Source: Ophiosphaerella korrae
Lineage: Eukaryota > Ascomycota > Dothideomycetes > Pleosporales > Phaeosphaeriaceae
Direction: 5' to 3'
NCBI GenBank assembly: GCA_028456385.1
Contig: JALNQF010000351.1
Coordinates: 1-41,806 of the forward strand
DNA: 41,806 nt
Position 1 is the first letter of the stretch, and each line of letters starts with the position of its first letter. Under the pieces are notes generated by a model. That model saw only the letters and a program-made list of their open reading frames with translations. It was not told where the DNA came from and did no database searches. The translations under genes and the position numbers were made by a program. Shown here piece by piece: positions 1-11,425 of this stretch.

Positions 1-170
1 CCTAGCTTGTATTTGCTTAGTAATCAAAATTTGTAGTAAGCTAAAATAAAGTCCTAGATATTTTCTTTAAGATTTATGTTTGCTTATATTTTTAGCTATT
101 TTATTCGGAGAGTTATTACTAGTTAAAAACTATAACTTTTTTTTAGGCTTTTTTTTCGTGTTACCCTACT
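1..170. other. Unassigned, weakly RIP-mutated AT-rich segment
   Basis: This stretch matches none of the repeats elsewhere in the window. By hand count it has about seven CpA/TpG dinucleotides in 170 bases, against about eight in the next 850, so it was mutated less than the retrotransposons. It joins family A sequence abruptly near 168-172, inside the gag region, where the first zinc knuckle of A1 should be. No LTR end or target duplication is visible at the join. It could be unique host DNA brought in by a deletion, or the edge of another insertion. Confidence 0.5.
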
Positions 171-3100
171 ATATATTATAAATATAGAAAACTAGGACAC
201 TTTATAAAAGAATGTAGAAGTAAAGACTATAAGAAAGATAAGGAAACTTAGTTAAAGACAACTAAAAAGAAGAAAGAAGTACTATAAGTATAGGCTAAAC
301 CTTAGGAAAAAGTAGCTAGGAGTAAGGAATTATAGTACGTAATACTCTATTAGACCTTTTATTATAAAGATAACTACTATATATATCTTTCTAGTAAGTA
401 GGGAGTAGAGTATTTTATATAATAAAGAAATAAGGTAGTAGTAATAAAAGAAAGAATAAAAGTATAGCTAGAAGAAATAGTATATATAATAGACCTACTA
501 ATAGAAGACTTAGAAGGAGAAGAGCCCTAAACCCTATTAATCTAGGCTAAAAGACTAGTACTAGATAAAGAAACTACTATAGCTTCTTCTAAAAGACTAT
601 AAAAAAGTAAGAAATAAGTAAGTATAAAAAGTATAGAATATACCTAGCTAGATATATATAGCTATAATAGCTATATAATAATAGATATAGAGGAATAAAA
701 TAAAGAATAGAAGTTTATTTAGAAATACTTACTAGTTATAAGTATAGAGAAAGTGTACAAAGACTAGAAAGAACGTAATTCTAAAGAAATAAAGTTTATA
801 CTATTTTAAGAATAGATAAAACAATATATAGTTATAGTAAAAAAGATACTTATATAAAAAGAATAGTAGTTCTTTATAAGAAAAATATAATAGATTAATA
901 AAGCTTATATACTAAGAGTACTAGTAGTATACTATATCCTAATAATAGATATACCTAGGAAAGATAGATACTAAGAAAGAGATAACAAGATAATAGATCT
1001 AAAATACCTAGTACACTTTAAAGTATTATAGATATTATACCTAGATAAGAATTATATTATATACAAGAACACTAAAGTAAATAATAATATATAGCCTTTA
1101 AGACAAAAAAGCTATAATTATATAAGAGTAATTCTAGTAGAAGATATCTAAGGATAAGAAATAATACCTAAGGAAGGTTACGTAGTAATAAGGCCTAGAC
1201 TAAAACTATCTAAAAAATACGTCTAAAGAGGACTATAGTATAAATACAAGTATAATAACTATTTAAAATATAAAGAATATAAACTTAAAGTAAGGCTATA
1301 GCTTAAGAAAGATAGATAATTTATAAAATTACCTAAGTAAGAATAGCTAGAAAGTATAGGAGGCCTATATATTATAAAAATAAGTATATACTAAAAGAAG
1401 AAAGTATAATTAATAATTAATAGTAGAGCTACAAGAAACTTTATATTAAAGAAGTTTATAGAAGTATAAAGAATATATTATATAATAAATAAGTACTTTT
1501 AATAACTAAGTAAAATTAAAGGAAAACTATTCTAGGAACTTATTAAGTTTAAAATAGTTCTCTCTATACTAGAACTAGAAAAGATAATAATTAAAAATAT
1601 AGTTATAGATATAATAATAATTAACAATAAATAAGAAATTATATTAGAAATACTATAGTTATAGATAGCTAACTTATATATTAATTAGAGAATAGAAAGA
1701 ATTAGCTACTATAAAATAGAAAAGCTAAAAGCTAATATAAATACTTATAAAAGAGAATTCCTAGAAGAAAATAAAAAATAAGAATAATAGCTTATAGAAC
1801 TTAAAGACTACCTCTTAGAATATTAGCTATAGAACTTAGTAATAGAAATAGAAGAAGGTAAAAACGTAAGATAGAGCCTAGTCTACTAAAAAATAGAAAA
1901 AGAATCTAAAATTAAGTAAGTATTTATATAAAATACTATAAAAAAAGTATAAATAAGAGAATCTAAATCCTTAGTAGCTTATAGACTTATATTTATAGAT
2001 AAAAAAGAGATAGATAAGAAGTAACCTTACGTAGATTTTAGAAAAACTAACGTAGTTATAAATAAGAACTAATACCCCTTACTATAAATAGATAAAATAT
2101 AAGATAAGCTATAGAAAGTAAAGATCTTTACAAAATTAGATATCTAGAACGCCTACTTCTAAATTAGAATTAAGAAAGGTAATAAATAGAAATTAGTATT
2201 TAGAATATAATAGAGACTATATAAATACCTACTTATACTATTTAGGTTAATAAACGTATTAGCTATATTTTAAGAAAGAATTAATATAGTACTAAGAGAA
2301 TACTTAGACGTATTTATATTTATATACCTAGATAATATCTTTATATTTTTAGAAATAGAAGATAAATATATATAATATATATACAAAGTACTAGAAAAAC
2401 TAGTAGAAAATAAGTTATTTCTAAAAATAAGAAAATGCGAATTCTATATAAAAGAAATAGACTTTCTAGGATTTATTATTAAACTAGGAAAAATTAAAAT
2501 TAATCTAGGAAAGATTAAGTTAATTAACGAATAGCTAACACTAAAAAACCTAAAAGAGGTATAATAATTCTATAGATTAGCTAACTTTTATAGAAAGTTA
2601 ATAATAGTATAGTCTAAAGATATAAAACTAATAACTAGACTAATAAAAAAAGATATACTATTTAAATAGATTAAAGAATATAAAAAAGTATTTAATAAGA
2701 TTAAAAGAAAGTTTATAGAAAATCTAGTTATTAGAATATATAACTTAGACTTACTAGTAATAGTAAAAATAGATGTATCTAACTTAGTCTATAAGATAGT
2801 ACTAATATAGGAAGACTAGAGGACTAAATAAGAATACTTAGTAAAATACTTTTCTAAGAAAATAAAGCTAGTAGAGCTTAACTACCTAATCTATAATAAA
2901 GAGATACTAGTAATCTATAAAGTATTTAAATAATAGAGAGTATACTTATAAAGAGTAAAGTACTAAATAAAAGTCTATATAGACTATAAGAATCTTATAA
3001 AATTTATATTAAATAAAGAACTATCTTAACGTTATATAAGATAGTAGGAATTTCTATTAATATTTAACTTAGAAATTATATATATAAAAGAGAAAGATAA

Positions 3101-3246
3101 CTAGTTTATAGATACTTTTAGTAGAAGACTAGACTTATAAAAAGAAGTAAGTATAACTAGTATAGTTCTAGTTAAGAATAATAAAGGATACTTAGTCCTA
3201 AATATACCTAAAATAGCTACTATACTTAAGAGAATAAGTAATAAGC
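171..3246 (+). pseudogene. A1 gag-pol, first part: zinc knuckle, protease, RT, RNase H
   Basis: RIP-inactivated 5' part of the A1 polyprotein, in one frame with many TAA/TAG codons. The second CCHC knuckle is at 174-215 and still shows G-H and the last Cys, which other copies have lost. The retropepsin D-S-G-A motif is N-S-R-A at 1419-1430. RT motif A (LDI..AY) has its Asp at 2139-2141. The YLDD box is YLDN at 2325-2336. The first RNase H Asp lies at 2772-2774, and a Leu-Asn-Tyr...Tyr-Asn-Lys-Glu block follows near 2880. Changes are typical RIP outcomes (GAT to AAT, GGA to AGA). It would have encoded capsid tail, protease and reverse transcriptase for cDNA synthesis in virus-like particles. 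The frame breaks at 3246, where B inserted. Confidence 0.93.
3242..3246. repeat. Target site duplication TAAGC, left of B
   Basis: This 5-bp duplication is repeated at 9994-9998. Copies A2, A4 and A5 show uninterrupted sequence here, which confirms B as an insertion. Confidence 0.93.
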
Positions 3247-3689
3247 TATTAAGTCCTTAGAACTAAGTAAGAGTAATAAGGGCAAGTAGGCTTCTATAAG
3301 ATAGGCGAGGTTAATAAATAAGTTAGTTACTTAACTTAATTAATAGTTAGCTCTTATTAGAGTATTACAAAGTATATAAGTATTAATAAGTAGATTAGAA
3401 TCTAATTAAAGTATTAGTTGTAATACTCTATTAAGATAAGAGGTAAAGAAGAGATTAAATATAATAATCTATAAAGGTCTATTAACGTTTCTATATACTT
3501 ACTATCTAGTATTTATTCCTAAGTACTTATTCTAAAGCGTTTACTCTAGAGTACTTATTCTAGAGTATTTACTCTAGAGCGTTTACTCTAAAGTATTTAC
3601 TACTAAATAGTTATATATTTTACTATACTATATTACCTAGCCTAATTGCGTATAATATAATAGCTTACCTACTACTTAGTATTATAATA
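3247..3689 (-). repeat. 3' LTR of element B (443 bp)
   Basis: Matches the right LTR at 9579-9993 and the solo LTR at 25647-26089. From about 3513 to 3610 it has seven tandem 14-bp units of the type TTTACTCTAGAGCG, with an internal CTCTAGAG palindrome. The right LTR has five units. Confidence 0.93.
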
Positions 3690-3704
3690 CTATCCTCCTT
3701 TCTT
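3690..3704 (-). other. Polypurine tract of element B
   Basis: Read on the minus strand this is AAGAAAGGAGGATAG, directly upstream of the 3' LTR. It is the expected plus-strand DNA primer site and independently fixes the element's orientation. Confidence 0.85.
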
Positions 3705-3750
3705 ACGCTAAGTCTATTCTTAGGCCTAAGCCTCTATTAGCTAGGTTTAG

Positions 3751-4320
3751 CTTATAAGTAGTTTACTCTACCTTCTAGTTAAAAACTATCTTACTATAAT
3801 ATTACTTCCTTTATAATCTTATAAACTTTATCTCTTATTAGAAATCTTTACTATAAACTATATTTCTAAAACACTTTATCTATATTATTCTTTTTTAGGT
3901 ATTCTATATTTTATTATACTAGATTCTACTCTAAAGTATACTAAGTATACTTGTATAAAGCGTCTTTATATTAGTATAACCTAGGAATCTCTTAATTAAA
4001 CTTATAAAGAGTTCTATAAAAAGGTTAATAATAATAAAAAACTTTTTACTATTATTATTACTTATTTACTATATAATAAGAAAATATTAAAATCTACTAA
4101 AAAGCGTACTTATTATAAGGCCTTATACCTAGCGTTAGAGTTAGAGTAAGAAGGTAATAAAGTCTTAGCGTAAGTTCTTAACTATTCTACTACTACTATT
4201 AATATTACCTCTTCTTTTACTATCTAGTCTACTATTAGCTTATTAGATAAATTTATTATAACTAAGGGCGCTTTATAGGCTCTACGTAGTTAGGTTTATT
4301 ATAGAACTTTCTTCTACTAA
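3751..4320 (+). pseudogene. Antisense reading frame between pol and 3' LTR of element B
   Basis: A plus-strand frame of about 190 codons runs opposite to B's own genes, between the chromodomain end and the polypurine tract. From 3841 to 4317 I read 159 codons with seven in-frame stops, all TAA or TAG, as expected from CAA/CAG after RIP. The frame closes with TAA at 4318-4320. The predicted product is Lys/Leu/Tyr-rich and soluble-looking, with segments such as KKRTYYKALYLALELE (about 4099-4146) and LLDKFIITKGAL (about 4243-4275). The minus strand of the same stretch has clearly more stops in its best frame. I recognise no domain. Only one copy exists here, so conservation cannot be tested. It could be an accessory gene of the element, a captured host fragment, or a chance frame. 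Confidence 0.45.
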
Positions 4321-4379
4321 TATATCTATTATATCCTAGCTATAGCTTTATATATCCTATATATCCTAGTATATAGTAC

Positions 4380-7300
4380 TTATTTCTTACTTTTTTAAGT
4401 ATCTACTAATAATTCTATAGGTTAGCTTTAGGTTTTTACGTATTTTTACTTACTAAGTAGCCTTTCTATTTTACTAACTACTCTTAGAGAAACTATATAC
4501 TTTAGAAAGCGTTGTATCTTATTTCTTAATATCCCTATAGGTTTTTAACTTTAAACTTATTGTCTTCTTCTTTCTAATATTAGAATTATTGCTATACTAG
4601 TATTTTTAGCTTAGCTAGTTCTAGTAGGCTTATATAGAACTTAAAGTATACTTTAGTATCTTTAGGTAGTTCTAGTATTTTTATTACTAGCTTATTATCT
4701 TCTTTAACTAAAAATAGTCTAACTTTAATATAATCTAGTCCTTTACTAGGTTACTTTATTTATAGATTCTTTGTATAAAGATACGCTTTATCTCTTTCTT
4801 TTAGCTAAGGTACTATTTTTTATTTTTAATTAATATATAAAATACTTTATTTCTAAGCTTTTTTTAGTTTTTATCTTATCTTATTATAGAGTTCTTATAT
4901 ATCTTTAACTCTAACTAATACTACTTTTATCTTAGGTTCTAGTAGTATTTTCTTAAATAAATTAGGGTGTCTTCTATAATTTATAAAATATAGTATTTTA
5001 CTTATTACTTTTAAGTACTTATTATTATATACTAATTATACTATAGGTAGTAGTAATACCTAATTATTTTACTTCTAATTACTATAAATCTTTAGGTATA
5101 TCTTTAACGTTTAGTTAGTCTATTCTATCTATTTATCTATCTATAGATAATAGGCTATTAATAGCTTTTTTTTTGTCTCTATTACTATAAGTAGTGTTAT
5201 CTAGTAATTAGATATAAAAAGCTTATCTCTATTACTAATAATACTCCTTAGTATTTTATATCTTTGTATTAGTACGTCTAGTAGTACGTATCTTAGCTAG
5301 TCTACTATATAGTTACTTTAGAATTTCTCTATCTTAGCGTATTTTATAAATTAGTCTACAATTACTATTATTATATTATATCTTATTCTTATTACTAAGT
5401 CTTTTAACGTTAGTAGTCTTATAATAAAGTCTATCGCAATATCTATCTATAGTTTTTCTAGTATCTTAATTACTTGTATTTCTCTATAAGGTGTATATAT
5501 CTTATGCTTATTTTTTTAGTAATTTATATATTTCTTAATAAACTACGTTACTTTCTCCTTTATCTTACTAAATCTATAGTTCCTCTAGATTAGCTCTATA
5601 GTTTATAGTATCTCTAGGTACTTATATACTAGGTTATTATAGTATTATTATATAATTACTTCTTATAATTCTTCTAGAACCTTGTTTATAATCTTAACTA
5701 GATTATTAATTTCTTATTCCTTTACTAGTCTTATATTTAGTACTAAGTAGCCTTATCTATTATCTTATAGTATAGCTTCTTCTACTACTTACTTCTTTCC
5801 TATAATATTATATCTTTAGCTAAGTATATCTACTTAGCTATTTTCTTTACTTAGTACGTACTAAATCTTAAACTTATACTATCCTAGTAGTTTTAACTAT
5901 TATATCTACTTATCCTTTAACTTCTTACTTATTATAAAGTATATTAGGTTCTTATAATCTATCTTTATAATTACTTCTACTACGCTTTTAGTATACGCTC
6001 TCTAATACTTAAGTATATTAACTATTACAAGTAGCTCTTTATTATATATATTATATCTTTTTTCTTATTCTATAAATTTCTCTAAATAGTATATAATTAG
6101 ATACTACTTCTCTTTATACTCTTATAGTACTATCGCTCTATAAGCTAGATTAGATATATTAGTTTTAATAACTAAAGTCTTATTACTATAAAATTACTTT
6201 AGAACTAGTAGTATAATATAGGCTTACTTAAGTTTCTTATAAGCTTATTTCTACTCTACTCTCTATTCTTATATTATATCTTTCTTTATAAGCTTTATAA
6301 GTAGTAGTACCTTTTTAGAAAACTTTTCTATAAAGTATTAGTTAAAGTTAATAAATTTTAGGAATAATTATACGTCCTTAACTATCTTAGGTTCCTTCTA
6401 TTCTTTTACTACTTTAATCTTCTCTTAGCTTATCTTAACTTTGTTAATACCTATTGTATATTCTAGAAACTCTACTTTCTTCTTATACTATTTATATTTT
6501 TCTAGCTTTAGTTATAGGTTATATTAGTCTAAGTACTATAGTACTATTATTACTTACTCTATATACTCGCCTTCTTCTTTAGAATATATTAGTATATTAT
6601 CTAGGTAAGCTATAATAAACTTATCTAAGTACTCTTATAGTATATTATTAATTAGTCTTTAGAATATTACTAGTATATTTATTAGTCTAAAAGGTATTAC
6701 TATATACTTATAATTTCTATAGCGTATTTAGAATACTATTTTTTACTTATTACTTACTTTAATTTATATTAAGTAGTATCTATCCTTTAGGTCTAGCTTT
6801 ATAAATATCTTTACTCTACTTAGCTTATCTTAGAGCTTATCTATATTTAGTAGTAAGTATTAGTCTTTTACTATAATATTATTTAGTTTTTAGTAATCTA
6901 CGTATATCCTTAGTAGTCCTTTTTTCTTAAGTATAAAGAGAATTAGGAATCTTACTAATAATAAGGATTCTTGTATATATCTCTTCTTTAAGTCCCTATT
7001 TAGTCTTTCTTAGAGTATTACTAATTTACTCTCTATTAACTAGTAAATAGGCCTAAAAGGTAGCTCTTTTCTTTCCTATAACTTAATTATATAGTCCTAG
7101 AGTTAGTACTTAAGTAATACTAGTATATCTATCTCTTCTATAAATAAGTAGCTAAACTTCTTATACTATTCTAAGATCTTAAAAGTTATATATTACTCTT
7201 CTACTCCTACTTCTTAGCTTAGCGCCTTACTAGTACCTATAGAAGTACTTATTTTCTCTTAATAAGTTACTATTAAAGCTACTATCTTATATAGTACCTT

Positions 7301-9540
7301 CTTATCTACTATTAAATACTACTAATACGTAGGCTTAGATCTACGTACGTCTTTGTAGTTATTAAATAAGAGGTTCTAGTTTTTCTAATTAACTTAGGAA
7401 TTAAACTCTTATAGCTATAGGAGTCCTAGTATAATATTTTTATTAGCTAAAACTAATACGTCTAGAGTAATCCTTATACTATATCCTTAAATAATAATCT
7501 CTATAGTTACTTTATCGCTAACTATTAAGTTTCTTAGTATTAGTTATCTATTTACAATATAAATTAAATATAGTATCTTCTTTACTTATAGTTAGAGTCT
7601 TACTTATTCTACTACTTCTAGTATAATTAGGTTTATAAATAACTTTAAATCTACTAATACCTTTATTCTTTTTCTTTCTATCTTTACTAGGAGTTTAATA
7701 AGTCTTTTAGTATTAATAGTATTATAGCTTCTAGTTATATATCTTATATTAGCTATTTACCTAAAAAAGACTTAATCTTATAATCTTTATTTATCTTTTA
7801 CTAAAATCCTTAGAGTATCTTAATCTCTCTATATTATTTATACTTCTCTAGCGTATAGGTTTACTAGATTAAGTTAATATATTAGTTATTTATAAGTATC
7901 TTACTTGTATTTATATCTTCTTTAGTTATCTCTAGAAAGTACTCTACTTTCTACTTATCTTATAGGTATTATTTATATCTAAATCTCTTATAAAAGAAAT
8001 ATCTAGATCCTATCTTATTAGAATAGTAGGTAAAGTAGTTATTATAGTAATATCCTATCTATAATAGTAGTAGGTAGTTTAAGTTACGTAGGTATAGCTA
8101 GTATTATAGTTCTTGTATTAATACTAGATCTATAATAATTAGCGCCTAATTATTGTTTATATATAATAATTTATATTATTAGGTCTACTTTACTTAGTAT
8201 TCTTTATCTTACTATTTTCTTACTAAGTAGTAACTATCTACTAGTCTCTAGATTTCTTTTATAAATTTATCTTATACTTTAGTATTTTCTTACCTTAGCT
8301 CTAGTATTTTAAGTACTATTTTGTATTTAGAAGTCTTAGGCTCTTAGTTTTTTTCTCTATTCTTATTCTAGGCTATATATACCTACTTTCCTAGATATAG
8401 TATTATCTTATACCTATACCCTACTCTTCTCTAGTATAGCTAAAAGTATTCTAAAGTATCTATCTTAGCTTATTTCTACTTTAGTTAGTGCCTTTTTACG
8501 TAGCTCTATATTCCTAGTAGTATCTTTATAGCTTTTACTTTATTATTTATTATAAGGTTTATTAGTTATATAGTAATTTTATAGTAGTTATATCTTTTAC
8601 TTATATCTTACTACTAGAGGTTTATAGTCTTATAATCTCTCTTCTCCTAGCTTTCTCTAGAGATTACTTCCTATTCTTCCTCTCTATTATTATCTTACTA
8701 CTTAAGTATATTAATTTGTTTTATAATCTTATTCTTTACTTAGTAATTCTTTACTAGGTACCTTATTTTACTATACTTATAGTATTTTTAGCTTTTTACT
8801 CTCTTAGGGTCTTTATAGTAATAGTTCTCCTATTTTCCTAGGTTTATATTATTAACGTATATCTTGTCTAGCCTAAAGTATCTATAGCTACCTTAAACTT
8901 AGTTATTCTTATATTAGTACTTGTACTTAGGTTTATACTTCTTACTTTCTATATATAGTACTTTTATATTCTTAGCTTCTACTATATATTTATATATATA
9001 GTTATTAACTTAAATTACTTCTTCTATTAGGTTTTCTAACGTCTTAATCGTAGCTCTACTACGTATTAGCTTACTTTAAATATTACTTTTAAGTCTTTAT
9101 TAAAATATCCTTATTAATAACTTATTATTTTATTCTATTTATATCGCGTAGCTTTAGAACTTGTTAGTATAGTCTACTACTACCTTATATTATTATAGCT
9201 ACTATATTACGCGCTTTACTACTACTATCTTATTTACTAGTAAAAAGGCTTATTATACTTTATCTTTAAACTTAATCTATTCTTTAAATATTTTATTATA
9301 GTTACTATTATCGTTATTAAGGTATTTCTTAAAGTATAGCGTAACCTATTTTTCTACCTTACCCTTTATATAGGACGATATATGTATAGCTCTATCTTTA
9401 TCTTAAACTTAGTTTACTTTAAAAAAGAAATTAAGTTATAAGATCTATAGCTTAAGCTTATTTTATTCTCTATAGTAGAAGTCTAGCTTAGTAACCTTAG
9501 AAGTAGCTATATAGGTTACTCCTATATACTAGTTATCTAT
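4380..9540 (-). pseudogene. Element B gag-pol (RIP-inactivated)
   Basis: Minus-strand polyprotein with many TAA/TAG codons. Reading right to left: a gag segment near 9000-9110 with a Thr-Leu-Glu-x-Leu-Ile-Glu-Glu block followed by an N-N-Y-I-Y stretch, typical of Ty3/Gypsy Gag; one CCHC knuckle at 8743-8784 with Cys and His now Tyr; the protease ILG(L)P(W)L block near 7420; an RT V-D-Y block near 6900; RT motif A Asp at 6791-6793; YLDN for YLDD at 6596-6607. Integrase follows with D at 5429-5431, second D changed to Asn at 5231-5233, and E at 5123-5125 (D-65-D-35-E spacing kept). The C-terminal GPY/F-like region is at 4620-4760. A chromodomain with a K-W-K-G-Y block (4457-4474; Trp now stop) spans about 4380-4570. 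Gag lies one frame off pol, consistent with a -1 shift or an indel. Confidence 0.9.
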
Positions 9541-9578
9541 ATTTATTAATATATTACTTATCTTAAAAGTATTTAATA

Positions 9579-9993
9579 TATTAAGTCTTTAGAACTAAGT
9601 AAAGGTAATAAAAGTAAGTAGGCTTTTATAAGATAAGTAAAGTTAATAAATAAGTTAGTTACTTAACTTAATTAATAGTTAGCTCTTATTAGAGTATTAT
9701 AAAGTATATAAGTATTAATAAGTAGATTAGAATCTAATTAAAGTATTAGTTGTAATACTCTATTAAGATAAGAGGTAAAGAAGAGATTAAATATAATAGT
9801 TTATAAAGGTCTATTAACGTTCCTATATACTTACTATCTAGTGTTTATTTCTAAGCGCTTATTCTAAAGCGTTTACTCTAGAGCGCTTATTCTAGAGCGT
9901 TTACTACTAAATAGTTACGTATTTTACTACGCTATATTACCTAGCCTAATTACGTACAATATAATAGCTTACCTACTACTTAGTATTATAATA
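9579..9993 (-). repeat. 5' LTR of element B (415 bp)
   Basis: Pair of the LTR at 3247-3689. It carries five 14-bp units (about 9843-9912) instead of seven, which accounts for the whole length difference. No convincing primer-binding site could be assigned next to it because of RIP. Confidence 0.92.
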
Positions 9994-9998
9994 TAAGC
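9994..9998. repeat. Target site duplication TAAGC, right of B
   Basis: Matches 3242-3246. Directly after it A1 resumes with the same sequence that follows this point in A2 (about 19982 on). Confidence 0.93.
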
Positions 9999-11425
9999 TA
10001 GATAAATAGATTTAGAAAATAATATAAGAAGTAACTAAAGAAATAGAAAAGCTAGAAATCTAAGAAAGATTTATATAAGCCTATAGAGGAATATATATTC
10101 TAGGGAAGATTTAAAGAGAATTTATATAATAATTCTATAAGCTACTAGTATATAGATACTAAGGAATTAAAAAAATGCTAAATAGACTCCTAAAAGATTA
10201 CTATATCCTAAGAGTAAGATAACTAGTAAAAAAAGTACTATAAGACTATATAGAATACTATAGAAATAAGTATAATAGATATATACTATATAGAATATTA
10301 CAACTAGTTAAAGTACTAGAGTAACTCTAAGGAATAATAATAATAGACTTTATTACAAAACTACCTAAGTTAAAAAACCTAATATTAGGAGTTAAATATA
10401 ATAGAATTCTAATAATAGTAGATAAGCTTATAAAGTATATATACTTTAGACTATATAAAGAGAAAAGTAGGATAGAAGTTACTATATACTAAGTCCTAGG
10501 AATAGTAATTAGCTAATATAGTATCCTAGATAAAATTATTATAGATAGAGATATAAGATTTATATTAAAACTATAGAGAATAATAATAGTGTAATTAGGA
10601 ATAAAGTATATAATGTTAATAGTATATTATCTATAAATAGATAGATAATTAGAACGTATAAACTAGATAGTAGAATAGTACTTAAGATATTACTTTAATT
10701 ACAATTAGAATAACTAGGTATAGTTACTACCTATAGTACAATTAGTATATAATAGCGTAAAGAATATAGTAATAAGAGTATTACTTTTTTTTATAAACTA
10801 TAGATTTAACTCTAATATATATAGAATACTAAGAGATATAGAATCTTAAACTCTATAAAGAGAAAACTTTATAAATAAAATAAAATAAATATATACTTAA
10901 TTAAAATAGAATATAAAATTCCTATATAACTAAATAGTAAAGTACTATAATAAGAAATATAAAAAGAGACCTTAATTTAGAGAAGGAGAAAAAGTATAGT
11001 TAGTATAAAAAAATATTAAAAGTAAGAGACTAAGTTCTAAACTAGACTACGTTAAGATAAGACTATATAAAATTAAAAAAGAAGTTACACTAGTTATATT
11101 TAAACTAAAGCTACTAAATAAAATAAAGATATACTTAACTTTTTACGTAGTACTACTTAAGATAGTACTATAAGAAGTAAAACTACTAGTATATAAAGTA
11201 GATATATATAGAGAATAAGAAAAGTAAGAAGTTAAGAAAATCTTAATATATTAATTCTATAATAGTAGAAACTACTACTTAGTAGAATAGATAGGTATAG
11301 ACGTAAAAGAGCAACTATAGGAAAAAATATAGGAACTAGAAAATAACCTTAATTACTCTAAGAAACTAGAAAACTTCTAAAATTAAAATACTCTAGACTA
11401 CCTTGTAGTAAACTAAGAAAATTAG
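9999..11425 (+). pseudogene. A1 gag-pol, second part: integrase and chromodomain
   Basis: Continuation of the A1 frame after element B. The integrase zinc-binding region lies at about 10130-10270, with His/Cys codons mostly altered. The catalytic triad is intact in this copy: Asp 10346-10348, Asp 10544-10546, Glu 10652-10654, with the D-D-35-E spacing of Ty3/Gypsy integrases. A GPY/F-like segment is near 11030-11110. A chromodomain follows at about 11200-11370, recognisable by its V-K-K-I-L start and YLVE(W)IGYD block. A stop at 11423-11425 is at the same place in A2 (TGA), A4 and A5, so it is probably the original terminator. In chromoviruses this domain directs integration to methylated-histone heterochromatin. 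Numerous internal TAA/TAG codons make it non-functional. Confidence 0.92.

Larger units (their letters stand above)
3247..9993 (-). mobile_element. Element B: full-length second chromovirus, minus strand, inside A1
   Basis: A 6747-bp LTR retrotransposon flanked by TAAGC. Both LTRs begin TATTAAG and end ATTATAATA on the plus strand, i.e. TG...CA ends after RIP. Orientation is set by minus-strand gag, RT, integrase and chromodomain, and by a purine tract next to the left LTR. Order on the minus strand is 5' LTR (right), gag with one CCHC knuckle, protease, RT/RNase H, integrase, chromodomain, an antisense frame, purine tract, 3' LTR (left). The internal sequence is unlike family A, although the LTR tips are similar. 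The LTRs differ by 28 bp, exactly two units of an internal 14-bp repeat. Confidence 0.94.

Noticed and set aside
8600..8740. A programmed -1 frameshift between gag and pol in element B
   Set aside because: Gag and pol are one base out of phase, but no slippery site can be recognised after RIP and a simple indel explains it equally well, so no feature is called.
9999..11425. Antisense frames overlapping pol itself
   Set aside because: In the phase where first codon positions face each other, antisense stops need xTT or xCT followed by A on the sense strand, which is rare in this coding sequence. Openness there is a by-product of pol and not evidence of a gene. Only the stretch beyond the pol stop is reported.
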